DNA of 10,890 bases from Gelria sp. (GCA_012839665.1 DUMX01000311.1:1-10890); one strand, 5' to 3'. Counted from the first letter of the stretch, positions 1 through 6,312 are shown. A program made the numbers and translations. Notes: generated from the letters alone by a model not told the origin.

Positions 1-95
1 AACCACCTATGAAAATAGTAGCTGGGGTTTAGTTTATTTTAAAAAATTTCAGTGTTAATCATAAGAAATCAGTGTCCTTCAGTGTCAAAAAAAAT

Positions 96-158
96 TCTAT
101 TTTCTTATTAATCCAATTTCATATGATTATATTCATTCATGCCAAATAAGAAAATAGA
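96..158. repeat. 14-bp perfect inverted repeat with 35-base spacer
   Basis: TCTATTTTCTTATT at 96-109 is the exact reverse complement of AATAAGAAAATAGA at 145-158. The spacer of 35 bases is AT-rich and codes for nothing visible. The arms carry almost no G or C, so an RNA hairpin would be weak. It could be a footprint of a small mobile element, a protein-binding site, or chance in AT-rich DNA. Confidence 0.5.
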
Positions 159-194
159 TTTCATGTGTATTGTAGTCCAAGCGGCAAATAAAAA

Positions 195-213
195 AAAGGG
201 CCTTTAGCCCTTT
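195..213 (-). terminator. Rho-independent terminator hairpin, best read leftwards
   Basis: AAAGGGC (195-201) pairs with GCCCTTT (207-213) around a 5-base loop, giving a 7-bp stem. On the minus strand the stem is followed directly by a long T tract (complement of the A run 188-197), the classic intrinsic terminator layout. On the + strand the tail is only ATTATCTT. It therefore best stops leftward transcription, although no leftward gene lies immediately to its right. It may also insulate the toxin-antitoxin promoter. Confidence 0.6.
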
Positions 214-236
214 ATTATCTTAATCTTGTGTAATTG

Positions 237-265
237 TTGCGTCACTACATATGTACGTATATACT
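237..265 (+). promoter_or_regulatory. Putative sigma-A promoter of the toxin-antitoxin operon
   Basis: A good -10 box TATACT (260-265) lies 17 bases after a weak -35 box TTGCGT (237-242). Transcription would start near 272, about 30 bases before the antitoxin ATG. The imperfect palindrome ACTGTAAATACGGT (263-276) overlaps the -10 and start site, with outer half-sites AC-GTA and TAC-GT. Antitoxins of this class usually repress their own promoter, so the palindrome is a candidate autorepression operator. Confidence 0.45.
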
Positions 266-302
266 GTAAATACGGTGATTCCTTAAAGGAGGTGTGCCCC
301 AG

Positions 303-593
303 ATGGCGGTAGCTAAATCTTACAAGGTATCTGTACAAAGAAGAAACTTGATAACACTCCCCAGTGAAATTAGAAAAAAGCTCAATATTTCCGAAGGGGA
401 TATACTTGATGTGCGGTTAGATGACAACAAAATTATTATTGAACCATATAAATTGGTCCCTTCGAGTCAAGCATATTTCTGGAGTAATAAGGTTCAGAAA
501 GATATGTTGGAGGCTAAAGAGGACGTGAACACTGGCAGGGTACGAGAATTTTCTAATATCGATGAGTTTTTGGAAGGTCTTCAAGATGACTAG
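303..593 (+). CDS. AbrB/MazE/SpoVT-family antitoxin
   Basis: This is a 96-residue protein with an N-terminal swapped-hairpin AbrB-type DNA-binding domain (about residues 5-50). The hallmarks are RNLITLPSEIRKKLNISEGD followed by a LDVRLDDNKIIIEP beta-hairpin. The C-terminal half (about 50-96) is acidic and polar, the usual position of the segment that wraps around and neutralises a partner toxin. The ATG at 303 is preferred over the in-frame GTG at 294: the Shine-Dalgarno AAAGGAGG (285-292) sits 10 bases before the ATG but only 1 base before the GTG. Its stop codon lies inside the start of the next gene, which is typical of toxin-antitoxin pairs and couples their translation. It probably binds its own promoter, where a palindrome is visible. 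Family assignment is firm; the role as antitoxin rests on the neighbour. Confidence 0.88.
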   Translation: MAVAKSYKVSVQRRNLITLPSEIRKKLNISEGDILDVRLDDNKIIIEPYKLVPSSQAYFWSNKVQKDMLEAKEDVNTGRVREFSNIDEFLEGLQDD

Positions 594-867
594 GCGCTTT
601 CGGTCTACCCGCAAGTTTGACAAGCAATTCACAACCCTCGATAAAATTACCCGCAAACAAGCTATTAAAGCTATAGATTTCTTTATGAAAGATCCCGCTC
701 ACCCTTCTCTCAGATTAAAAAAAGTAAAAGGTACTGACTGTTATTATGAGATATCCGTTAACATGTCAATAAGAATTATTGTTGAAATCAAAAAGTCTTC
801 GAACTCGGACCAAATTAACACATTCTACATTATTGGAAAACACGAAGATGTTTTTCCACTTGATTAA
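586..867 (+). CDS. RelE/ParE-superfamily toxin (YafQ/mRNA-interferase-like)
   Basis: This 93-residue basic protein fits the size and pattern of RelE-fold toxins. An N-terminal helical part is rich in Arg and Lys (TRRFRSTRKFDKQF). A middle segment, DPAHPSLRLKKVKG, is followed by the strand pair YYEISVNMSIRIIVEI and the C-terminal motif YIIGKHEDVF. In ribosome-dependent members of the family, basic residues and a histidine near the C-terminus take part in mRNA cleavage; the GKHEDV histidine and the R of SIRIIV are candidates here. The start at 586 overlaps the antitoxin stop by 8 bases, with a GGAAGGT ribosome site just upstream; an in-frame ATG at 562 would overlap much more. The probable target is translation, but whether it cuts mRNA or acts otherwise cannot be read from the sequence. 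Confidence 0.85.
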   Translation: MTRRFRSTRKFDKQFTTLDKITRKQAIKAIDFFMKDPAHPSLRLKKVKGTDCYYEISVNMSIRIIVEIKKSSNSDQINTFYIIGKHEDVFPLD

Positions 868-937
868 AATATGAAACAGCAAGAATCGCACCGAGCGGCA
901 ATATTACTTACACCTAAATAGAAAGGGTTAAAGAAAA

Positions 938-1012
938 ATGTTTTCCGGAAATATCGCCCAGCAATACGATAGTTGGTACGAACCTAAGCAGGGAACATTT
1001 ATACCTGCATAA
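938..1012 (+). pseudogene. Remnant of a class I SAM-dependent methyltransferase gene (N-terminus only)
   Basis: After an AGAAAGGG ribosome site (921-928), an ATG opens 24 codons reading MFSGNIAQQYDSWYEPKQG and a few more, then TAA. The pattern of an initial Met-Phe, then a QQYDSWYE segment and a following G, resembles the extreme N-terminus of UbiE-like methyltransferases, whose body (about 200 residues, including the SAM-binding glycine motif) is absent. The neighbouring frame stays open from the same area and ends in HKAIKKTLNIPKDKEPGE with TAG at 1062-1064. This could be the tail of a second broken gene joined by a deletion, or chance. A small functional peptide cannot be excluded. Confidence 0.45.
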
Positions 1013-1048
1013 AGCGATTAAAAAGACTTTAAACATCCCTAAAGACAA

Positions 1049-1074
1049 AGAGCCGGGAGAATAGTCCCGGCTCT
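1049..1074. terminator. Strong bidirectional intrinsic terminator (end of selC transcript)
   Basis: AGAGCCGGGA (1049-1058) pairs perfectly with TCCCGGCTCT (1065-1074), a 10-bp GC-rich stem with a 6-base loop. On the minus strand it is followed by TTTGTCTTTA, fitting termination of the selC transcript about 30 bases past the tRNA. On the + strand the tail is CTTTAATATAA, so it could also stop transcription coming from the toxin-antitoxin side. Confidence 0.8.
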
Positions 1075-1102
1075 CTTTAATATAAATTAATGTTTAAGAA
1101 TT

Positions 1103-1201
1103 TGGCGGAAGCGTGTGGGAATCGAACCCACCCGCGACGGGATCACCGCCGCGCAAACTGGATTTGAAGTCCAGGCGACCCACCAGGACCGATCCGCTTC
1201 C
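1103..1201 (-). tRNA. selC: Selenocysteine tRNA, anticodon TCA, CCA encoded
   Basis: The 99-base gene folds as a bacterial tRNA-Sec. The acceptor GGAAGCG (1201-1195) pairs with CGCTTCC (1113-1107), followed by discriminator G and an encoded CCA (1105-1103). The D arm has a 6-bp stem with a tight 4-base loop TGGT. The anticodon stem CTGGA/TCCAG carries loop CTTCAAA, anticodon TCA at 1167-1165, which reads UGA. A long variable arm GCGGCGG/CCGTCGC (7 bp, one G-U) has a 5-base loop. The T arm is GTGGG/CCCAC with loop TTCGATT. The extra-long variable arm and 6-bp D stem separate it from a suppressor tRNA. The eighth acceptor pair of the usual bacterial 8+5 design would be a G-A mismatch (1194 with 1114), which is odd. 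It is the last gene of the selenocysteine locus. Confidence 0.97.
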
Positions 1202-1215
1202 ACTATGATTATTAC

Positions 1216-1248
1216 CCGCGATAATGAGTATATATTCGTCCGCGATAA
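1216..1248. repeat. Direct repeat CCGCGATAA x2 over the selC promoter
   Basis: CCGCGATAA occurs at 1216-1224 and again at 1240-1248, 24 bases apart. On the minus strand (TTATCGCGG) one copy lies in the spacer between -35 and -10 and the other on the expected transcription start. This placement is typical of repressor operators, but no regulator is identified; coincidence is possible. Confidence 0.5.
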
Positions 1249-1255
1249 ATGTCAA
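1227..1255 (-). promoter_or_regulatory. Near-consensus sigma-A promoter of selC
   Basis: On the minus strand a perfect -35 TTGACA (1255-1250) and -10 TATACT (1232-1227) are separated by exactly 17 bases. Transcription would start near 1220, about 19 bases before the mature tRNA 5' end at 1201. This gives selC its own strong transcription independent of the long protein operon upstream. Confidence 0.85.
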
Positions 1256-1319
1256 ATATATGCGGCTCGAGTCCGGCTCATAATTCTATACCTAAAATCA
1301 TTTTATATTTTCTACAACC

Positions 1320-2282
1320 TTACATAGCCTGTAATTCCCACTTACCGCAACGGTCCCCCCAGCGCGCCAATAATTCGTTGTTTTCGAAAAATTGTACAAC
1401 TTCACAGGCATTGGAGCAGCCTTTGCATTCAAAGCTTCTAGTTTTAAAGTTTATTTCCTGAATGTTAAAACCCTTAAAGGAGGTACTTCCCTTTTTTCGA
1501 CTGGCTTCCCGGGCCAGTATAGCAGCTCCTATTGAACCCATTACCCCGTAATGCTGGGGAACTACTACCTCCAGTCCCAGATACTTATTGAAGGCTTGTA
1601 CCAATCCTGCATTAGCTGCTACTCCACCCTGAAACATTACCGGAGCCAGGATTTCCTTACCCTTACCTACATTATTCATATAATTCCTAACTAAAGCTTC
1701 GCAAAGACCGGCTATTATATCTTCCGTGTTATGTCCCAGTTGCTGTTTATGAACCATATCAGATTCAGCAAATACGGCACAGCGCCCGGCGATTCTTACG
1801 GGATTCTTAGCTTTCAGAGCATAATTACCGAAGTCTTCAATCGAAATAAGGAGACGACTGGCCTGCTGGTCCAGAAAGGAGCCCGTACCGGCAGCACATA
1901 CCGTATTCATGGCAAAATCAGTTACTACTCCTTCACGCAATATTATGATTTTGGAATCCTGCCCACCAATTTCAATTATAGTTTTTACATCTTCAACTAG
2001 AGCCGAAGAAGCTATAGCATGGGCAGTAATTTCGTTTTTAACTACATCCGCCCCTACAATCAGGCTGGTCAAATATCGCGCACTACCGGTAGTAGCTGCA
2101 CCGGCTATTTCTACATCAGCAGGTAAGTCCTCACCTATAGCAGATAATCCCTTTTGAACCGTCTCAATAGGCTTGCCGCTGGTACGCAGATATTGCGCTG
2201 CCAGCAATTGATTCTGGTCATCTATCACTACCAGGTTGGTACTTACTGAACCTACATCTACTCCCAAGTATCCCTTAATCAT
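1320..2282 (-). CDS. BadF/BadG/HgdC-type ATPase (2-hydroxyacyl-CoA dehydratase activase family, COG1924)
   Basis: This 320-residue protein is an ASKHA-fold ATPase. Visible motifs are phosphate-1 DVGSVSTN (9-16), IGGQDSK (105-111), C129 in NTVCAAGTGSFLDQQASRL, C168 in GRCAVFAESDM, and the adenosine-type FQGGVAANAGLVQA (217-230). In HgdC-type activases two such cysteines per subunit hold a [4Fe-4S] cluster across the dimer. ATP hydrolysis drives low-potential electron transfer to a partner iron-sulfur protein. After the usual activase core (about 260 residues) comes a tail with CKGCSNAC (286-293) and C312, a four-cysteine pattern that could bind metal. The gene overlaps the preceding one by 4 bases (ATGA), with GAGAGG upstream, so the two are translationally coupled. 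The family is certain; the electron acceptor is inferred to be one or both upstream gene products. The protein is presumably cytoplasmic and oxygen-sensitive. Confidence 0.9.
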   Translation of the reverse strand: MIKGYLGVDVGSVSTNLVVIDDQNQLLAAQYLRTSGKPIETVQKGLSAIGEDLPADVEIAGAATTGSARYLTSLIVGADVVKNEITAHAIASSALVEDVKTIIEIGGQDSKIIILREGVVTDFAMNTVCAAGTGSFLDQQASRLLISIEDFGNYALKAKNPVRIAGRCAVFAESDMVHKQQLGHNTEDIIAGLCEALVRNYMNNVGKGKEILAPVMFQGGVAANAGLVQAFNKYLGLEVVVPQHYGVMGSIGAAILAREASRKKGSTSFKGFNIQEINFKTRSFECKGCSNACEVVQFFENNELLARWGDRCGKWELQAM

Positions 2283-3385
2283 ATTACTAACCTCTCGATT
2301 CCACGTTTTGCTTTGACCTGGCGACGTTTATCTAATAAATCAACAAAGGCTTCTAACCGGGTTTGCACTCCGGCTTTACTTGTTTGCTCGTCTATAAATA
2401 AGGTTAAAACTGGTATGCCATGGTCTCTACTGACTGCCGGCATGATGCTTTTGGCAACTATCTCCGGGATACAAGCAAAGGGTGCTAACTGAACTATGCC
2501 ATCGAAACCGTTTTGGGCATAAAGAATAGTTTCCCCTATGCTGTTGGCTCCGTGCCCGCCTATCGGCGCTTCCCCCAAATAAGGTTTGGCTACCTCTAAT
2601 ACATCTCCTTCCCGGTTTTCAATAGTATTTTTACTAGTATAGGAAGACAGATAAATAGAGCGATCGGTTAGTACTCCCATCTCTCCCAGCATTATTTGAA
2701 TATAATGGTTAGCTGCCGGTTCTAATACCACATAAATCTCACCTATAATTCCAATTTTTAATGGGTTGCGGCTGCGATCCTGCGAAACCCCTTGTAAAAG
2801 CTTTTGGCCTTCCTGCAGGGCGTCTTCGACATCAACTTCGTTATTGGCTGCATCCAACATATCCAGGGCCTGCCATAGTTTCCTGGTAGTCTCGCCCCGG
2901 TTAGTTTCATATGGCCTTATTTCATGAGACAGCTTTTCTATCTCATCTATGGCCTTGAGCTTTTCCCAAGTAACTCGCAGCACCTGAACAAACTCTTTAA
3001 GTGATAAGCCTCCAGTTTTTCTGACCCAACGAATTTTTTGAAAAAAATCCTTGAGATCACACAAAGGCGGCTCAAATGCTACTACTTTGACTCCAACATC
3101 AAGTTCTTCCAGGATATATTGATGCATCACCCAGTACAGCCCAGCTCGACAAGGTCCCTTACTTCCGGAGGTTAAAATTACCTCGGCACCTTTTTCGATC
3201 ACTTCTAGGTAAGTCCCCATTAGGATTTTAAATGGGATACAGGCAAACTCTGGGGAATGACGTACCCCCAAGTCCAGGGTACGGCTACTTGGTTCCGGGG
3301 GTACAATACACTCGTGACCTGTATTTTCTACCAGCCATTTCAGAGCCACATAAGAATGACCCATATGGGGAAAGCTTATTTTCAT
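2279..3385 (-). CDS. COG3581-type (DUF2229-related) putative iron-sulfur partner of the activase
   Basis: This 368-residue soluble protein is related to the large fused activase / DUF2229 proteins and, distantly, to the dehydratase (HgdB-like) fold. Conserved-looking cysteines are C49 (EFACIPFK), C79 (GPCRAGLYW), C109 (PPLCD) and C305 (APFACIPE). A C-terminal block, FIDEQTSKAGVQTRLEAFVD (330-349), closely parallels one in the next protein upstream, pointing to ancient duplication. Cysteines in such positions hold Fe-S clusters in dehydratase and double-cubane proteins, so cluster binding is plausible but not proven. The gene overlaps both neighbours by 4 bases and has an AGGAAGGA ribosome site. 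Its biochemical function is not established; it is likely to receive electrons from the activase encoded just downstream. Confidence 0.8.
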   Translation of the reverse strand: MKISFPHMGHSYVALKWLVENTGHECIVPPEPSSRTLDLGVRHSPEFACIPFKILMGTYLEVIEKGAEVILTSGSKGPCRAGLYWVMHQYILEELDVGVKVVAFEPPLCDLKDFFQKIRWVRKTGGLSLKEFVQVLRVTWEKLKAIDEIEKLSHEIRPYETNRGETTRKLWQALDMLDAANNEVDVEDALQEGQKLLQGVSQDRSRNPLKIGIIGEIYVVLEPAANHYIQIMLGEMGVLTDRSIYLSSYTSKNTIENREGDVLEVAKPYLGEAPIGGHGANSIGETILYAQNGFDGIVQLAPFACIPEIVAKSIMPAVSRDHGIPVLTLFIDEQTSKAGVQTRLEAFVDLLDKRRQVKAKRGIERLVI

Positions 3386-4374
3386 GATTTATCCTTCCTG
3401 AAACGCAACATATCCAAAAATGCTTCTACCCGAGTCCGCACCCCGGCATCACCAGTGTGCTCGTCCACCATAATAGCCAGATAAGGCACCTGTCCGTGTC
3501 TCTTGGCTTCAATCTCCAGCAACCGGTCTACTATTGCATCTGGACCGCAGGCAAATGCAGTTATATGAATTATCCCATCAATGTTTTTTTGTTGCATATA
3601 ATGAAGGGCACCATATACTGCCCGGTTGGAAAAATACCAGAACATACTCTTGGGAATGTTTCGTGCCTGTCGGTTCATGATCTTATCGCTTAGCATATCT
3701 TGCGTATATATCTTTACATTTTCTTTCTCCAGTAAACTCACGATACGGCCATTAATATAGTCATCATATATGACATAAGGATAGCCTACCACCGCTATCT
3801 GTAAATCAGGCTGGGCAATCAGAGGCTTCCGCTCCCCCTGGGCAAATAATATATCCATGGCGTCTGGTGGCATTATGTTTTGATAAAGTAATTTCTTAAA
3901 ACGTTTTTGTACCTTTAATGCCCTGTGGTAAGCCTTCTTTACTTCTTTTTCGGATTTCCCCAGAAATACTCCTACCCGGGAGCAAACCTTAAAAAATTCG
4001 TCTTTTCCTTGCTTAAGGTCAACGCGGACATCTATTATCTCGGGAATATTGTCCATAGACAGGCGCACCATGTCTGGAAGCCCCAGAAATTTCGGACAAA
4101 AGGTTTCAGTGCCAAAGTCACCATGCTTGCGAACGCTTACCAGGCGAGGACCAAAGATGTAATCTACCTGGGAAGCAATATCAGCAACGTGACCGTGATA
4201 AAGTTTAATCGGGATACAGGCATCAGTAACCGCATCCCTTACTCCATCATCCATTATTTCTCTGGTGGTAGGGGAAGAAACTATAACTTCCTGATTCAAT
4301 TCCTCAAAAAAAACTTTCCAGAAGGGAAAATAAATAAAATACGCCAGTGTACGTGGAATACCTATTCTAGACAC
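3382..4374 (-). CDS. COG3580-type (DUF2229) putative iron-sulfur protein
   Basis: This 330-residue protein opens with the DUF2229 signature IGIPRTLAYFIYFPFWKVFF (4-23), followed by DACIPIKLYHGH (C53) and CPKFLGLPDM (C93). The C-terminal half has ITAFACGPDA (C276) and MVDEHTGDAGVRTRVEAFLD (302-321). In many anaerobes these sequences are part of one polypeptide of about 1,400 residues with the activase; here they are separate genes. The start is GTG at 4374, with GGGAGGA 10 bases upstream. It lies 39 bases after selB and overlaps the next gene by 4 bases. The cysteines suggest an iron-sulfur cluster, and the function may be an activase-driven reduction. The substrate is unknown. Confidence 0.82.
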   Translation of the reverse strand: MSRIGIPRTLAYFIYFPFWKVFFEELNQEVIVSSPTTREIMDDGVRDAVTDACIPIKLYHGHVADIASQVDYIFGPRLVSVRKHGDFGTETFCPKFLGLPDMVRLSMDNIPEIIDVRVDLKQGKDEFFKVCSRVGVFLGKSEKEVKKAYHRALKVQKRFKKLLYQNIMPPDAMDILFAQGERKPLIAQPDLQIAVVGYPYVIYDDYINGRIVSLLEKENVKIYTQDMLSDKIMNRQARNIPKSMFWYFSNRAVYGALHYMQQKNIDGIIHITAFACGPDAIVDRLLEIEAKRHGQVPYLAIMVDEHTGDAGVRTRVEAFLDMLRFRKDKS

Positions 4375-4413
4375 TTATGCAAATCCTCCCAAAACTCCCC
4401 GGCATAACTGATA

Positions 4414-6312
4414 TTAGAGCTTTACCCTTATATCTCCGACCCGGCGGGTAAAACGAATTCTATCATAATATTCTACCAGAGGTAGCGCATACTTTCGAGT
4501 AGTTTTTAATATATCCCGGGCCGTAGCCAGGCTTAATTCCTTTTCCTTTTCAAAATAAGCAGTTAGCCTTTTCTTTCCTTCCTCTATCGCCTGGCTGGAA
4601 AAGACTATCTCCTGATTGACTTTTACCAGCAAACCCGCCTCTATCATATAGGCTAATAATTCGTTAAAATCATCTTCGCTCAATCCACTCATGTTGCGCA
4701 GTTCGTCTATTCCCGGTGGAGTAAACATCTGCTCCTCCAAAATGCCTTTGATTTTTTCTATGCTTTCCTTTTCCTTGTCCCCGGGTTTAATTATCCATCC
4801 GGGTAACATTAACCGATTGTTGCGACTGGATATGGTCCCGCTTTCTTTCAAATGTTTAATAACCAGGTTAAAATCTTTGGCATTAATCTTATTAAAAAAG
4901 CGGCTGCGCATATCTTCCCGGGGATAACCTGTACGCATAGGATACCGGCGCTGGTATTTATCCAGTGTTTCTACTATGCGAGAATTCATGGCTTCCAAAG
5001 TATAAGAACTGATATAAACCTGGTCTTTTATCATTACTATTTTTTCATCTTCTATTAATTGCTGCAGTTCCTGCTCTAATTGTTCCTGATTACTGCCAGT
5101 AAGTTTACTTAGTTCATCAATGGTAATTAACTCTTCGGAATGAGATTCTAGTTCATGTAAAACTACATCATAAAGGCTACCTTCCTCTTTTATAGCCAAT
5201 TCATCCAGGACTTCTTCTTTAAATCTCTTTTGTTTAGGGGCATTTCCGTCAATTATAATTCCGCCCCCGATAGTGGTGACCGGGGAATAATATCTAATTA
5301 CAAAATGGTCACCTTTATAAGCTACTATTGGTTTTTCCATAACAATCTGTACATAAGTTTCATCTCCCGGCAGTAATTCATCCCGGTCCAGCAATACTAC
5401 TCGGCCCATAGTTTCATCAGTACCCAGGTGAAATCGTACCCGGTTCCAATTCTTTAAACTGCGCTGACTGGAACTAAGCAGGCGCAGGCGAGTATCTACC
5501 CGATAGCTGGGAGTAAGATAATCCGGGGTAGCCAGGAGATAGCCCCGTTTGATATCGCTTACCTCGACCCCTTGTAGATTCACAGCTACCCGTTGACCAG
5601 CATAAGCAGTATCCGTCTTTTCATTATGTACCTGCAGGGTTCTTATTCGAACTGGTCTTTGCACCGGCATAAGCTCCACGGTTTCACCCTGCTGCAATTG
5701 CCCTGACCACAAGGTCCCGGTTACAACCGTACCAAAGCCAGAAATGGTAAAAACCCGGTCTATAGGCAGACGCGCTTGACCAAAGGTGGGTTTTTCCTCC
5801 ACCTCTGGAACCAGGCTTTCTATCAATTTTATTAATTCTGGTAATCCTTCTTTAGTTACTGCCGATACGGAAAGAAGAGGTGCGTTTTTCAATATAGTAG
5901 TGTTAATATACTCCTGAATCTCTTCTTCCATAAGCATTAACCATTCTTCATCTACCAGATCTTTTTTAGTAATTACGACAATACCCTTGTTTATGCCTAG
6001 CAGTTCTATAATGTCCATATGCTCCCGGGTCTGGGGCATTACGCCTTCGTCGGCAGCAATAGTTAACAAGACAATATCTATACCAAAAGCCCCGGCCAAC
6101 ATATGACGGATAAAGCGCTCATGCCCGGGCATATCCACAATAGCTGCTTTTTGCCCCGAAGGTAAGGTAAACGGAGCAAACCCTAGTTCTATGGATATAC
6201 CCCGCTGTTTCTCCTCTTTTAGCCGGTCTGTATTCATACCAGTCATAGCTTTAACCAGAGTAGTCTTGCCGTGGTCGATATGCCCTGCCGTCCCTATAAT
6301 AAACCTCTTCAT
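4414..6312 (-). CDS. selB: Selenocysteine-specific elongation factor SelB
   Basis: This 632-residue GTPase replaces EF-Tu for Sec-tRNA and recruits it to UGA codons marked by a SECIS hairpin. The GTP-binding motifs are all present: G1 GHIDHGKT (10-17), switch region RGISIELGF (37-45), G3 DMPGH (60-64), G4 TKKD (115-118) and SAV as G5 (150-152). EF-Tu-like barrel domains follow (about 175-360, with GFGTVVTGT at 192-200). The C-terminal part from about 370 consists of several winged-helix domains, the last of which bind the SECIS RNA. Length matches the family. The start overlaps the selA stop as ATGA, so the two are translationally coupled. Identification is supported independently by selA upstream and selC downstream. 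Confidence 0.97.
   Translation of the reverse strand: MKRFIIGTAGHIDHGKTTLVKAMTGMNTDRLKEEKQRGISIELGFAPFTLPSGQKAAIVDMPGHERFIRHMLAGAFGIDIVLLTIAADEGVMPQTREHMDIIELLGINKGIVVITKKDLVDEEWLMLMEEEIQEYINTTILKNAPLLSVSAVTKEGLPELIKLIESLVPEVEEKPTFGQARLPIDRVFTISGFGTVVTGTLWSGQLQQGETVELMPVQRPVRIRTLQVHNEKTDTAYAGQRVAVNLQGVEVSDIKRGYLLATPDYLTPSYRVDTRLRLLSSSQRSLKNWNRVRFHLGTDETMGRVVLLDRDELLPGDETYVQIVMEKPIVAYKGDHFVIRYYSPVTTIGGGIIIDGNAPKQKRFKEEVLDELAIKEEGSLYDVVLHELESHSEELITIDELSKLTGSNQEQLEQELQQLIEDEKIVMIKDQVYISSYTLEAMNSRIVETLDKYQRRYPMRTGYPREDMRSRFFNKINAKDFNLVIKHLKESGTISSRNNRLMLPGWIIKPGDKEKESIEKIKGILEEQMFTPPGIDELRNMSGLSEDDFNELLAYMIEAGLLVKVNQEIVFSSQAIEEGKKRLTAYFEKEKELSLATARDILKTTRKYALPLVEYYDRIRFTRRVGDIRVKL

Larger units (their letters stand above)
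1..284. other. AT-rich non-coding stretch left of the toxin-antitoxin operon
   Basis: I see no convincing gene here; the only early ATG (position 10) opens an ORF of seven codons without a ribosome-binding site. The stretch contains three copies of CAGTGT (50-55, 70-75, 80-85), a 14-bp inverted repeat (96-109 with 145-158), a terminator-like hairpin (195-213) and the promoter of the downstream operon. Such short repeats next to a toxin-antitoxin module and a gene remnant suggest a region that has been rearranged or has received accessory DNA. This is an inference. Confidence 0.6.

Noticed and set aside
50..85. CRISPR-like array from the CAGTGT repeats
   Set aside because: The units are only 6 bases with spacings of 20 and 10; no repeat-spacer regularity or cas gene is present.
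1265..1285. GC-rich CTCGAG palindromic patch after the activase gene as a terminator
   Set aside because: The repeats have no usable loop and no T tract, so readthrough from the operon into selC remains possible.
1115..1327. Open reading frame on the + strand across the selC region
   Set aside because: It runs antisense through the tRNA-Sec gene and its promoter and has no ribosome site; both RNA features explain the sequence better.
3925..4407. 160-codon + strand frame opposite the COG3580-type gene
   Set aside because: No ribosome site and no family resemblance; the minus strand carries the conserved DUF2229 motifs.
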